Notes under the pieces: generated by a model
Told to the model about the DNA's origin: nothing
What the model saw: the letters and a program-made list of their open reading frames with translations, nothing else
Databases searched by the model: none
From: Sphaeroforma sirkka
Lineage: Eukaryota > Opisthokonta > Ichthyosporea > Ichthyophonida
Direction: 5' to 3'
Length of the DNA stretch: 45,382 nucleotides
NCBI GenBank assembly: GCA_001586965.3
Contig: LUCW03000455.1
Location: 1-45,382 of the forward strand
Position numbers and translations under genes: made by a program
Shown here: in pieces, positions 25,816-37,060 of the stretch
How the letters are laid out: the number at the start of each line of letters is the position of its first letter
Numbering within the stretch: the stretch's first letter is position 1

Positions 25816-27093
25816 ATGCCACTCACGCTCTCTCTATATATACGGCTCCACAGCAACTTTGGCGAAATCTTCTACTTGATCTTCATATGGATGCTAATGA
25901 CCAATGGGCTCGTTCACTTTGTTGCTAGCTGCGTGTGCGTCCTCAGTTTCCGCCAAGCACCACACAAATGGCTGATTGTGGTGCTGTATGTTGTCTGGGT
26001 AGGTTATATGCTTCAACATTTTTTTTGCGCACATAATAGATGCATTTGTGTATCTTGAATTGATTCACGGGCGCGTTTTTATGGTGCATCTTCAATGGTT
26101 GCTACCGAATGCCGTGTACGACCACCTGCCAGTATACGAGTAAACTCTCATGAACACAATCTAAGCGCAATTTACTTGCAATTTAGAATATATTCATTAA
26201 TTTGCTGTCTTTTAGTTCCCATAGTTGAACATTCGGCTATCTCTTTAGTCAAATGCGCTGGTTGCGATACCTACGCCCGTCTATCTATCAAAGACTGATC
26301 CGCACGCACTTTGTTATTGACCGTACACGCGCAAAAGAATACCTTATTCCAGTATGTCACTCGTAAACCAAGTGTACTCACAGGCGCGACTTTACTATGT
26401 CACAAACGTATATGTCCCGAAAATATCTTGGCATCAAGTATGAAAGTTTTCCTAGATAGTAAGCATAGCATGCCCTTGTTTTTTTACGTTCAGGTTGTGC
26501 TAGGAACATACACCGCGAGCGGTGTTGATTGCAAGTTCATATAAGTGATTATTCTTTAGAAACTAGCAAACAGGTACTCGACAAAAACTTAAGCAAATAT
26601 TTTCTGGTACAGGGCTACTTCGAGCATATATGTATACACACGCCCGACATGTTCCATGGTCGTTAAGTACACCCCATAGTCAATATGGTAAAACTGCATC
26701 AATGCGTTCTCCCATCCTGTTCACAATACTATTCTACCCGCCTTTCAGCTGGCATCTAGTTGTTGCTTCATTTGCACCTGTAACAGCCGCGTCAATATCA
26801 CCGTTCGTGTGCGGCAACGTATATTTCACCCAATTCCCTTCCGAGCCCTTCAAACACTCGTAGCCAACAAAATCTCAGACTGTTTCCTTGAAAGCCTAAT
26901 TGTAGTTTTGCGCATTACACAGTCATGCCTGGTGACTCTCTTAGTGGGTGGTACCATAGGTTTGCTGGCGGCGGGTTTCCTATCGTCGGGCGACTACGGT
27001 ATACAGCGCGTGATAGCTATGAGCATCGGTGTGGCTCTGACTGTCATCTACACTATCATATCCATGTTCCGCTGGCTCGCCACCATGGGATGA
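25816..27093 (+). CDS. Possible intron-containing membrane-protein gene
   Basis: Successive plus-strand frames contain strong membrane segments. 25816-26058 gives LIFIWMLMTNGLVHFVASCV and WLIVVLYVVWVGYMLQHF, with a donor-like GTAGGT inside the second. 26700-26800 gives SPILFTILFYPPFSWHLVV. 26809-27093 gives ESLIVVLRITQSCLVTLLVG, TIGLLAAGFLSS and VIAMSIGVALTVIYTIISMF, ending FRWLATMG and stop. The order suggests a protein with five or more helices whose last exon ends at 27091. Exon borders cannot be fixed, and the family is not recognised. Confidence 0.35.
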
Positions 27094-29520
27094 GAATAGA
27101 CTGCCACCGATCTCAGCCTCGAGATGAGAGGCAAGTGTCGATATTGAAAGAGAGGGGGAAATTTTCTCAACACTGTACACGTGTTGCTGAAGTGTGTGTA
27201 TGTCCGTATTCATCCGCGATGCCACACTGAGCAAAGAGTGCTGAACTGTGTACGTATCAATGTTATAGCAGGAATAGGCATGACATATAGCATGCTATGA
27301 AGGCGGCCATGATGCTGTGCACACCAGGGATCTCTAGATACCGATGACTCGCCATGATGTAGAATATCGACCACTTCGCACCTGATAGTTATTGTGCTGT
27401 ATTGGGGGACCTCATGACCAGTGGATGTATATTTCAAATCGTACACCTGTTCTGTGCGTGTGTGTGCGGGGGGGGGGTGGCTTTGGTAACCGAATTGGTG
27501 TAGTGCTAAAACACATGGTATATCTGGATTCTGCCTATGATACTTCATAGGCCCTGTATCGTCCGTGTTGCTAGGCATCACCGTATCCGCTTTGTGGCGT
27601 CAAGGTATACAATATGCGGCAACCTTTGCATTTTAGGTGGCTCATTAGGGTCGCTTGACATGTGATGAATGAATGAATGTTGCAGAGGTCCCCTCACGTC
27701 CTATTTGATCCGTTGAGAGTATGTCATTCGGCGTGCGGTTTGGGTATCGGAGTGACTCTGTCTGCAACGTAAGCCGGATTGCGATGACTTTGTGTGTGAT
27801 ACGCTATCAGAAGTGGTACTTTAGGCGTGTGCATGCGTGTGTGCTTGATTGAGCACTTGGCATCGTAGATCAGTGCGAATCCCTTGCGTAGTTTGGGATG
27901 TGTTCGTATTCCTCACAGGACTACTGAATTACTTTCAAGGGTTGCTTCGATACCCCGGCGACTCGCTGGGAGGGTCGATCGGGATCTTCATAAAACATTT
28001 CACTCATGGTCACCATCGTAAAAATGTATATATGCAAGTACTAGGAGAATCCGCAGGCAAGCAGGACAACGAGTTACAAGCATATAGAATGTTTATCCGC
28101 TTCTCTCAATACGGTCCCTTGCGGGCGTGATGGCCAATAGTATTGAATGTATGTCAACTACTGCAGCGTTAAATGATAACGGCGAGAGTCATGCTTCACA
28201 AGTCTTGTATATAGATGTCATCTATTCAGGCGGAAGATTTCCGCCCCGCAACAACTTTCAGTTCATAGCTGCAATAGTCGGAAGTAGCATTGGAAAAGTG
28301 ACCTCTCAATTGTAACGAAATGATAGGAACGATCCTGATGGCGGAGATGGAACCAACTTTATGTACAGCTCTTCGTTGCTGCGAGAAGTGCTAGTTTTGA
28401 GTCATGACATCTGTCAGTATATCAAGCGAGAGAGTTGATGTACAGATATTAATCTTAGCTCGCAGAACAATTAATCAATATAAATAGCTGTACCCGAACA
28501 ATATAGGCGTACGGTACATACTTGGAAGTGCGGCACTGTGTATCTGTGTAATACAAAATTTATTTACAGATTTGAACATCTCTTCATAGTCGATTGGCAT
28601 ATATACGTGCGAATGATCTGCGTACGCGAACGTCTCTGCACCCCTCGCCTTGTTAGCAGGATGATTTCGTTATACGAGTTGACCATCACTTGAACGCATA
28701 CAATAAATTTTGCTGTGTTGGAAACGTTTGAGGGGTATCGAACACTTGCACATCACATATTCGAAAGCGTGATATGTAGCTGCGTAAAAAAATTAAGCTC
28801 ACGAGCGTTGTCATGGAAAAACATTCAAATTTACCGTGCGGCAGACGCACTACTTCGTGTATTGTTGACATATAGGGGATGTCCGCCATTACACTGAATT
28901 GCCCCTAAAGAGTGGACTACACCGTCAGAAACCTCACAAACCAAGACGCTAGTAATTATTTAAACAATCAATTGTATGTGGGAACAACTTTTCGAATTGT
29001 CCACGCAAGTAGACACAGAGAAGTAGAAACAGACACCTATAATTGGATGCCTGTTGGTATGTATTTACAGGTGTATACTTCTGTGTTTCGCATTCATTTC
29101 CGTTGTACGTGGTTAGTATTCTCAAAGGTACGTGAGAATCACAAACCCACCCGACCAGTACATATTATTCTCACAACATCTCATGTTCTTCTTGTTCACA
29201 ATGGAATTCGTATTTGTGTAGTCTATTGACATGCTTTTAAATACGTGGAGTGGAAGATATGTCACATACATAACAGTTCATTTCTCATAACAATTGCTGG
29301 GTGCGTGTTCTGGGTGCGAAGAAAATTAATTGACTATCCATCTATGCAAAAATTTCTCGTGTCTCCGAACTCGTACTGTGTATACGCGTTCCTATGACCC
29401 GTAGTAAAATTCACGCAAATACACGCGTGTGGCTTAACTTGTATTTCATAGCACATGTATTTGTGATTGTGCTCTCACTCCCTCAAGTATATCTGTTTCA
29501 TTTAAGGATTCTATAACATG
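27094..29520. other. No recognisable gene
   Basis: Frames of 60-123 codons on both strands without known motifs (for example 27210-27581 minus, 27849-28130 plus, 28912-29229 plus). A run of nine G lies near 27470. Confidence 0.45.
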
Positions 29521-29827
29521 TACTACTCGTCAATACTTGTACATAACATATACTACTCGCCTAGACTTGTACATAACATGTACTACCTGTCCAGACTTGA
29601 ACATAACATGTACTACTCGTCAAGACTTTGAGCATGAACATAATATATACTACTCGTCAAGACTTATACAGAACATATTCTTCTCGTCGAGGCTTAAGTA
29701 TAATAAGTACTACTCGTTAAGACTTGTATACAACATGTACTTCTCGTTAAGACTTAAGCATAACATATACTACTCGTCAAAACTTGAGCATAATATGAAC
29801 TACTCGTCAAAACTTGAGCATAAGACC
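29521..29827 (+). repeat. 30-bp minisatellite, ten units
   Basis: Units begin TACTACTCGTCAAGACTTG at 29521, 29551, 29581, 29611, 29648, 29678, 29708, 29738, 29768 and 29798. All are 30 bases except the fourth (37 bases). Units differ by several substitutions, so the array is old. The period is a multiple of three, and the frame is open through it. Confidence 0.95.
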
Positions 29828-29938
29828 GACATAATGTATTCTACTATCATCAAGACTCGTATAGAATATATACCTCGCGTGAAAAGTGATATATATAACA
29901 TGTACTACTCATCGTTGCAGTTTATTCGTGAGCTATAG
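29537..29938 (+). CDS. Possible 10-residue-repeat protein segment
   Basis: The plus-strand frame of 133 codons runs through the whole 30-bp minisatellite and out of it. After the fourth unit it reads as a 10-residue repeat of the type NIYYSSRLxx (YYSSRLIQNI, FFSSRLKYNK, YYSLRLVYNM, YYSSKLEHNM). The first units are read in another phase because of the 7-base insertion. It could be a repeat-protein exon or just a minisatellite free of stops. No family is recognised. Confidence 0.25.
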   Translation: MYITYTTRLDLYITCTTCPDLNITCTTRQDFEHEHNIYYSSRLIQNIFFSSRLKYNKYYSLRLVYNMYFSLRLKHNIYYSSKLEHNMNYSSKLEHKTDIMYSTIIKTRIEYIPRVKSDIYNMYYSSLQFIREL

Positions 29939-30121
29939 AACACAACTCTCATGGTGATTCAGTCTGAAACCCGCTCACAGCCAAGTAGTTTTAAATACTC
30001 GTATAAATATCGATACCAACACATATCAGTTCGAGGGGAAAATAGCAATCATCTCGGGAGCCGAATTGGTTTGCTGCTTAATTTTTTTTATATTACTTAG
30101 CTACATGTTATTATTCTTTAG

Positions 30122-31021
30122 TCACAACTTGGGGCACTTCTGATAGAAACTAACAGGCGTGTGTCCGTCCTTGACTACATGCCCATAATTACTCAGTTTA
30201 GGATATGTTGCATTCATTACATCCTTCTTCTTGTCTTGTGAAGGCAGTCTGGTGTGCTTCTTGCGTGACATCAGAGCAGCAGACGAGTGAAGAAGTGAAA
30301 CCAGAAGGCTGAGCGGTAGTTGCCGGCTCCTCGGCATATACGGGTACTCGACTAATCATCGCCGGCACTTAACGTCATAAATTGATAGAAAACTAACGTT
30401 CTTGTACGTTACCCCAGCTAGTAAATCTGTGCGAAAAGATGTTCTGCACAGCTTGCAGCATTTCACCCTGGCATGTGTGATGGCCAACAAACTATAAACT
30501 ACTCGCAATGCAGCTGCAGTAGACTCTCCTCGGAAGGTTGCGAGCATATATACATTTTAACTCGAGGCCCAGCATCTCTAGTAGTGATTTGAAAATCGCA
30601 TACAATGTGTAATTTTCGACATTTCAACACCTCAAGATTTGAAAACTTCAAAAGAAAACGATCCACGCATCCCAGATGCTCGTCGCTTGACAATAGGAGA
30701 TAGGTCTTCGTTCGCTGACGACGATGAGGACATCGAAGTTATTGATGATCTCGCATATAACCTTCGGGTAGCATCAACTACGTCACAATCTCCAGAAACA
30801 GAGGTGCAAGACTTTACGCGCTGCACTGGAATCTGTGAATTGCCTTGAGGAGCTATTGTAGGCTGGACAATGACCGGAGGCGGCGCAGTACAAACATACT
30901 TCGGTGCACATCCACCCCTTCGTTTCCGGAATGAAGATCTCGCGTTCAGCTGCTTGACGCCCTTAAAGTTACAAGGGCCGCAGCCAGACCCTAGACAAAG
31001 TACACAGCATAGTGGAACCAT
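30122..31021 (-). CDS. Possible intron-containing gene of unknown function
   Basis: The first frame (31021-30632) starts MVPLCCVLCLGSGCGPC, then has a basic stretch and a Ser-rich segment SMSSSSSANEDLSP. Further frames on the same strand follow at 30693-30499 and 30547-30356; the latter holds VKCCKLCRTSF, a CxxC-type pair. The last, 30337-30122, ends KDGHTPVSFYQKCPKL and stop. Their order and close spacing fit exons separated by very short introns or shifts. A palindromic overlap with plus-strand frames exists, so this is weak. I do not recognise the product. Confidence 0.3.
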
Positions 31022-31653
31022 TTTAATTTCGATTAAAGTTCAGTTAAGTTTATTAGTCAGTTCTGAATTCGACAGTGGTTGTGTGATTTGTGTCGGAATG
31101 CAGATGCAGCCTTACATATATGTGATATATTACATATTCGCGGACTGTTGTCATTCTGGATTTTTTTACAATTTTTGAGCAACATATTACATATGCTGTA
31201 TCCTAGGACGGCCCTGGGCCCTGGGCCTGGGGCGCTGCCCGCCGCTGGTTCTCAGCTTCCCGGAGCTGGGTGTCTGGGTCTCTCCCTCTCTAAAGTAGTC
31301 TTTTTTTTGTTTTACAAGAATTTAAAAAAAACAAAAACAAGTAATTTTACTCTTAACTCTTCTTCTGCTTTTGTTTTATATTTATTGTTTTAAAAAACAA
31401 ATAACAGCTACAAGGCCAGGCCCTACAGTGACATACGTAAATAAATATGTACATGAATAAATACATCCTGACCCGGCCCTACATCCTACAATTTTTAAAA
31501 TAAAAAATTATACTACATAGTATTTATTGGTAGCGTCATTTACCCATGGCCCCAGGGATCAGGCCTCAGGGCCTCAGGCTATCCGCTAAATAATGTTTAA
31601 AAAATAAGGTACATAGTAAAATAAATATATACCAGAAAGTGAGTGTTCACTGG

Positions 31654-31800
31654 TCAGTGTTCAGTGTTCAGTGTTCAGTGTTCAGTGTTCAGTGTTCAGT
31701 GTTCAGTGTTCAGTGTTCAGTGTTCAGTGTTCAGTGTTCAGTGTTCAGTGTTCAGTGTTCAGTGTTCAGTGTTCAGTGTTCACTGTTCACTGTTCACTGT
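31654..31800 (+). repeat. Heptamer array TCAGTGT (21 units)
   Basis: Eighteen perfect TCAGTGT units (31654-31779) are followed by three TCACTGT units (31780-31800). The frames reading VFSVQCS are a product of the repeat. Confidence 0.98.
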
Positions 31801-32286
31801 CATAGTTGGAGTAAAGTCTGCGGGAATTGGGAAGCTGGGAACGAGTTCTGATTTTAACTTCTAGTAGTAGGCCCCAGCCCCCAGGCTTCAGCAGTTCAGC
31901 AGTGCAGCAGTTCAGCGTCAGCTTCTGCCTTCTGATTTTCTGATTGCAAAGTTGATACATATTCGAAAATATTTAAATACTTGTGATAGTTGATACAAAC
32001 TTCTTTGAAAACTATCCCGTGATATTTTTTTTTGTTCGTACGGGCGAGTAAAATCTTATTCTGATCTTCAAAAATCATATCAACACCCGGGCCGCATAGC
32101 CTTTTAGTTCTACTTTCTAGTTTCTTCTCGATATTTACTGGACATCTATCATGTTTGAGTATTTAATACATAATATTGATAGGTTCAAATACTACATATT
32201 TATAGAACAAACAATCTGATCAATCTGATCACTGAGCAAGAGCCAAGAGGTGTATTTTGTTGTAAATATTTCCAAATATTTTACAA

Positions 32287-32494
32287 AAGAGAGGTTGTCA
32301 GAACTTCAGGTTTACTGATCACTCTACCCTGTGTCATCAGTTTTGTGAGTAAATATTGTAATTGTAAAGTTGTCTAGTGCCAAAATTCAGAAGAGAGGTT
32401 GTCAGAACTTCAGGTTTACTGATCACTCTACCCTGTGTCATCAGTTTTGTGAGTAAATATTGTAATTGTAAAGTTGTCAAGTGCCAAAATACAG
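32287..32494 (+). repeat. 104-bp tandem duplication
   Basis: Unit AAGAGAGGTTGTCAGAACTT... occupies 32287-32390 and 32391-32494. Only two differences are seen (GTCTAGTG/GTCAAGTG and AATTCAG/AATACAG), so the duplication is recent. Confidence 0.97.
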
Positions 32495-32638
32495 GTCTGA
32501 CAATGTCTGTCAGACGTCTTTCCACTGTTGCCAGGCTCTCTGTCTCTGTCTCTCTTCTCCTCTTGTTGTGTGTGTGATGACTGTGTGTCACAGTGTGTCG
32601 TAACTGTGAGTGGGCAGTGTGGCTGTGTCACTGTGTGC

Positions 32639-32755
32639 GTGTGGCGTGTGGCGTGTGGCGTGTGGCGTGTGGCGTGTGGCGTGTGGCGTGTGGCGTGTGG
32701 CGTGTGGCGTGTGGCGTGTGGTGTGGCGTGTGGCGTGTGGCGTGTGGCGTGTGGC
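32639..32755 (+). repeat. Heptamer array GTGTGGC (16 units)
   Basis: Eleven units (32639-32715), a shortened GTGTG, then five more units (32721-32755). It is G-rich on the plus strand. Confidence 0.98.
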
Positions 32756-32981
32756 AGTCGTGTGCTTATATCAGTCAGATAGACTGTCATCAGTGTCCAG
32801 TCAGTCTCACAATTTTTTGTATAATCATAACTCGAGCAAAAAATTATTTAAAAAAACAAGATCAAAGAGTTGATGATTTAAAAAAAAAACAAAGATACAA
32901 AAGCACCACATCAAACATCAAAATACAAATTCAGAACACATTTTTAATATATATATATATTTTTTAAATAGACTTCAGAGT

Positions 32982-33016
32982 GCAGACTGCAGACTGCAGA
33001 CTTCAGACTTCAGAGT
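32982..33016 (+). repeat. Short heptamer array GCAGACT/TCAGACT
   Basis: Five consecutive 7-base units: GCAGACT three times, TCAGACT, TCAGAGT. Confidence 0.85.
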
Positions 33017-33310
33017 TGGAGACTCAAAGTGCCAGACACTCAGACTGTCAAATATCAGACCCACTCTACTAGTACCAAAGTCTATTTACCTGCTGTCCCT
33101 TGAGTCCTTGACCCTTCGCACTGCGCCCTACGGCCTGCCCCTCGTACCCTTTTTTTCTATATAGAAAACTGCGTACCGCAATCTGCTTCCTTCTATTTTA
33201 CTTTGAAAGTGCCTTTTCCCGAAGGCGGCTATGCTATAGCCTAAAAAAATAAAAAGTAAATAACAAAAGATGTAAATAAATAAATATGCTGCGAGACGTG
33301 AGTGTGAAGT

Positions 33311-33422
33311 GTGAGGCTGTGAGGCTGTGAGGCTGTGAGGCTGTGAGGCTGTGAGGCTGTGAGGCTGTGAGGCTGTGAGGCTGTGAGGCTGTGAGGCTGT
33401 GAGGCTGTGACTCTGTGAGGCT
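33311..33422 (+). repeat. Octamer array GTGAGGCT (14 units)
   Basis: Twelve perfect units, one variant GTGACTCT (33407-33414), and one further unit. Confidence 0.97.
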
Positions 33423-33650
33423 GTGATCTCAGATGTAAATAGTGTCAGTGCGCCACTCAATCTCGCGGCTTACCTGTCTGACTTTTACATAGTCAAATTG
33501 TCCACTCTCATCAATCTCATTTTAATCAACGGCTCGACGCTCTAATAAATATATTATTTAGCACTCATTCCACTCACAACTCACAAGTCTCCAGTCTCAA
33601 CGCCCGTAAGTCGTGACTCATCTCTTCTTATTGTTGGGACTTCTTGGGAA

Positions 33651-33685
33651 TTGGGAGCTGGGAGTTGGGAGTTGGGAGTTGGGGC
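33651..33685 (+). repeat. Short heptamer array TTGGGAG
   Basis: Units TTGGGAG, CTGGGAG, TTGGGAG, TTGGGAG and TTGGGGC follow each other. Further TTGGGAC or TTGGGTC words lie on both sides. Confidence 0.85.
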
Positions 33686-35880
33686 TTCGGACTTGGGAAC
33701 TTGGGTCTTGGGACTTCTCATGAGTTTAGTTGACTGATCTGAGTCATGAACTGATCGCTGTCATCACTCATCAGACCTTCATAATTTCACTTGATTTCAC
33801 TTTTTTTTGCATATTTTTTATATTAAATCCAAAAAATACCAAAAATTGTACGGAGAGTTTGTAAATGGCTCGCTACTTTTTCGAATATTCCATGATGAAA
33901 ACTGCACATTTTCTGATTTTAAAACACGCAATTTGAATGGAACAGTCCCGACTTCGAAGTTCGAGAACGCTGGCTCTGGGCCCTCTGGAAGCTTGGGCCC
34001 TAAAAGCTGGTCCCCGGCTACCCCTGGGGTTGAGGGCCTGGACTCCTAGAGCCCTGGAGGCTGGAGCTCTGGACGGGCTGGACCAAAGCGAGTTAATGAC
34101 CGACTGCTGAGTGCTGACTGGAGTATGGTGAGGGTATTTATTTATCTCTCTCAAAAGTCGAGATTCCCTGGGACCCTGAGTCCCTGTCTCCTGCCAATGA
34201 AATGAGTTGCCCTCCTGTAGAGGAAGCTCTAGGTCCCAGAGTCCCAGCTACTAGTGAGTCCTTTCTAGACTCCCAGTAGTCTAAGACTATTTGCATTTTG
34301 TGGGTCTAAAATTTTAGAAGTCTGTAATCTTTGCAATATTTTATTTAAAATCTAGTACATACTCGACTACCTTCTGTCATCTGGTCCCATTATAAACGTT
34401 TTAATGTTTAAAATTGAATAAATATGCGTTTACGTTCAACTTCTATTTGGTATGTACCCCCATAACCCCAGCTTAACTCCCGGAGAGACCCAGACTCGCA
34501 GGGGAGTCCCAGCATACTAAGCCCAGTGAGGGGGCTATAGTAGCCCTGGACTCCTGAAGTCCCTAACTTGGCCAAAAAGTTACTGCAACCTGGAGCCTGG
34601 AGCCTGGAGGCTAGTAGAGAGAGGGGCTACATAAAGGGTAGCTGACCTACCGGTTTAGGGGATTAAAGCCCTCAGGCCTCAGGCCTCAGCCCTGACTCCC
34701 TAAGGGCTGAGGGGTGCTCTAAGTGATCTCTTTCGTGTGTAATGCTCTTCACTATGTTTTCAGCCCAAGTGCTTACGGAGGTGGTAGAGTGGTGGACCTA
34801 GTCCCAGAGTCCAGACTCCAGACTACAGTCTAGACTCCAAGTACCAGGCCAGGGTTTGACTAAACCCAAAAATCACGTCATCATGTAAACATTCTGAGGT
34901 AAAAATAGAATTGCGAAAACGCATAGCCTTCTAAAGTAATTCTTCTTCTTAATGTTTTTTTTTTAAACAAAATAAAAGATCTAAAAAGAAACCAGAGTTT
35001 TTTTTCATATAAAAACAAGACCCACTGTAAATATTCATATTTAGCTATTTACACGACTTCGCGCCTGGGCCACCCTGGCTGGCGGGCTTTGTTTTTTATA
35101 AACGCCTGCACAGTGGGCTCTCCTGGAGTAATACGGACGTTTATATATACATATATCATATTTTTTCGTGAATTTCCTACCACCAATCTAACCATAGAGA
35201 ACGATGGATTTAATCCGGTAATTGATTGAACAAAATAAGATAACCTACCAATCGAAAGAGGGGGCTCTAATCCCAACTCGAGCACGTCGGTTCGGTCGGT
35301 ACCTTGGCTTCACACAAGTATTTAGAAATTGAAAATTCAATGTCTTCTTGTGTTAACGGTAGCAGTGAAGGATTTCCAGCATTGCTGTTTTTGGAAAGAA
35401 AATAAATGGCTTCATTTTTGGCTTCATTTTGGCGATTTCTGGTCTATTTTTTGTCCAAATCGACTCGATTTTGGACAACAGGCTTCAACTCTATCATGGA
35501 TGAGCTAACTTTTGAAAGCTAGCTACGAAACTAACGAAAGTACATCCAACAAAAGATTGTCTTTTTTTTTTAAACTACCTGGTCTAAATTTCTCTACCCG
35601 CTGATTGGTTGTAATGTTCTATACCTGATTTTGTCTCTATTTTCCAAGGGTTGCCCAGTGCCCACTATGGAATCTGGCCTGGCCCTCTGGGTCATTTGTA
35701 TGGGAGTAAAAATGTTTTTTTTTTCTCTCGCAGAAGTGACTCTGTTTGAAAAACAAAAACGAAGTCAAAGGTGCCTGAGTCTAACTGTCTACGTAGTTCC
35801 TACCGCCTGGACAGTGTCATAGTAGACTCCTGGAGTCCAGTGTTGAACTTCTGAAGTGAGGCTGGAAGCCTGGTCCCTGC

Positions 35881-35925
35881 CCCTGGACCCTGGACCCCTG
35901 GACCCTGGACCCCTGGACCCCTGTG
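35881..35925 (+). repeat. CCTGGAC heptamer/octamer run
   Basis: CCCTGGAC and CCTGGAC alternate five times. The mixed 7/8-base step is similar in kind to the other arrays of the island. Confidence 0.9.
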
Positions 35926-36280
35926 GATCAAGACTGCCCTGAACCCTCAGACCTCAGTGCCAACTGCCCTGGAGTTCTAGACTCTGGTGTCGGGACTCTG
36001 GTGTCTGGACTCTAGAGTCTCAAGTCTGGACTGGTGGCATTGCTGTCTAACTCTGAGCTACATGACTCATGACTCCTGACTCATAATCGGACTGCTGGAC
36101 TGCTGGTCGCTGGAGCCATGGAAATTTGGAATCCTCCTCTCTCTATCGGTCTATCCCGCGGCTTCCCGCTACGCCGCCACGGCTTAGCATTCTCGTACAT
36201 ACACCGTTGCTATGCTTTTTTTAACATTTTTGAGACCCCCGCAGGTGAACATTTTATTTAGTACTTTAGTACACTACCGA

Positions 36281-36396
36281 TATGCCTAGCATTCTCGTAC
36301 ACCGCTAATTATGCCTAACATTCTCGTGCATCGCCAAGTATGCCTAACTTTTTCGGTCACCGCCACTTACGTCCAACGATAATTTTCACCACTGCT
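36281..36396 (+). repeat. 29-bp tandem repeat, four units
   Basis: Units start at 36281, 36310, 36339 and 36368 with TATGCCTAACATTCTCGT or a variant. Identity falls from left to right. A diverged relative lies at about 36182-36214. It ends directly before the LINE-type RT fragment. Confidence 0.92.
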
Positions 36397-36411
36397 TAGA
36401 CCCGACATAAT

Positions 36412-36825
36412 CGTATCTGCGGTGACCACACCTTTGAACTCGATCTCCAGATAGTTCCAACGAAACAAATCTATCGGCCCAACAAATGCCAACAATGCCG
36501 ACGCCTCCATCTATTACATAGAACGAATGGCATCTTACAAGGCTCAACCATCGGACCCCAGGTCCTTATTATTTACATGGATACCTTAGCTGTCACGCTA
36601 GCAAAATTCCGGCCCAAGTAAGCCCCCCACCCGGTTCCGCTCCAGTCATTCTTAGACGACATTGATGCGCGAGGACGCGAATTTGGCCTCGAACAGAGTG
36701 CCATCAAACCCTGAGTACGATCTATCGACTTGCGACACGCGGTGGTAGCCCTCCGTATAGTATCTATGTATACACGCCCACCTAAAAACTGTACACAAAA
36801 CCACGGGGTACACGTAATTGTCATA
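36412..36825 (+). pseudogene. Decayed LINE-type reverse transcriptase fragment
   Basis: One frame with three stops reads NGILQGSTIGPQVLIIYMD, which matches the non-LTR RT pattern PQGSxLGPxLFxxYxxDL. After one stop it continues in the same frame to QSFLDDIDARG, the position of the catalytic [YF]xDD, and GLEQSAIKP, the position of the usual G-x-x-x-N-x-x-K-T. It is a remnant of a non-LTR retrotransposon, open from about 36415 to 36620 before the first stop. The upstream 29-bp repeat may belong to the same element. It is too short and decayed to name a clade. Confidence 0.5.
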
Positions 36826-37060
36826 TAGCCCTCCGACTACGCTGTGACGATATTAGAAAGAACTCAACAAAAGGTTGGTCCGACAAGAAGATCGCGGCAA
36901 TGGCCCGGCACCAATACTACTACCAACTGGTCATAGGTAAACCGCCAACCTCAAAACGGGCCAAAGCCAGACACGACAGCTTTAACCGCTGCTCCGAGGC
37001 TACACCAATCATTCGGCTCTGTGCTATGATTGCAACTAAAACAATACGTACATGTTCACA

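Larger units (their letters stand above)
31200..36180. repeat. Non-coding island rich in 7-bp tandem repeats
   Basis: About 5 kb with no convincing gene, poly-A and poly-T runs, and many words built on CTGGAC, GACTCC, CAGAGT and GGGAGT. Several arrays of different heptamers lie in it (entries below), with smaller heptamer runs such as GGAGCCT x3 near 34595 and GCCTCAG x3 near 34675. The texture differs clearly from the sequence on both sides. Confidence 0.7.

Noticed and set aside
29521..29827. CRISPR-like array
   Set aside because: Units are contiguous and diverged with no constant repeat and unique spacers, and the DNA is eukaryotic.
31639..31864. Open frames reading VFSVQCS repeats
   Set aside because: A 7-base repeat without stops is open in all phases and gives a 7-residue repeat; no other coding sign.
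32528..32967. Open frames reading ACGVWRV repeats and, opposite, HATRHTP repeats
   Set aside because: These are produced by the GTGTGGC array on both strands.
35049..35285. Minus-strand frame of 78 codons, and a tRNA-like look of nearby sequence
   Set aside because: No A-box and B-box pair with a foldable cloverleaf was found, and the frame has no recognised motif.
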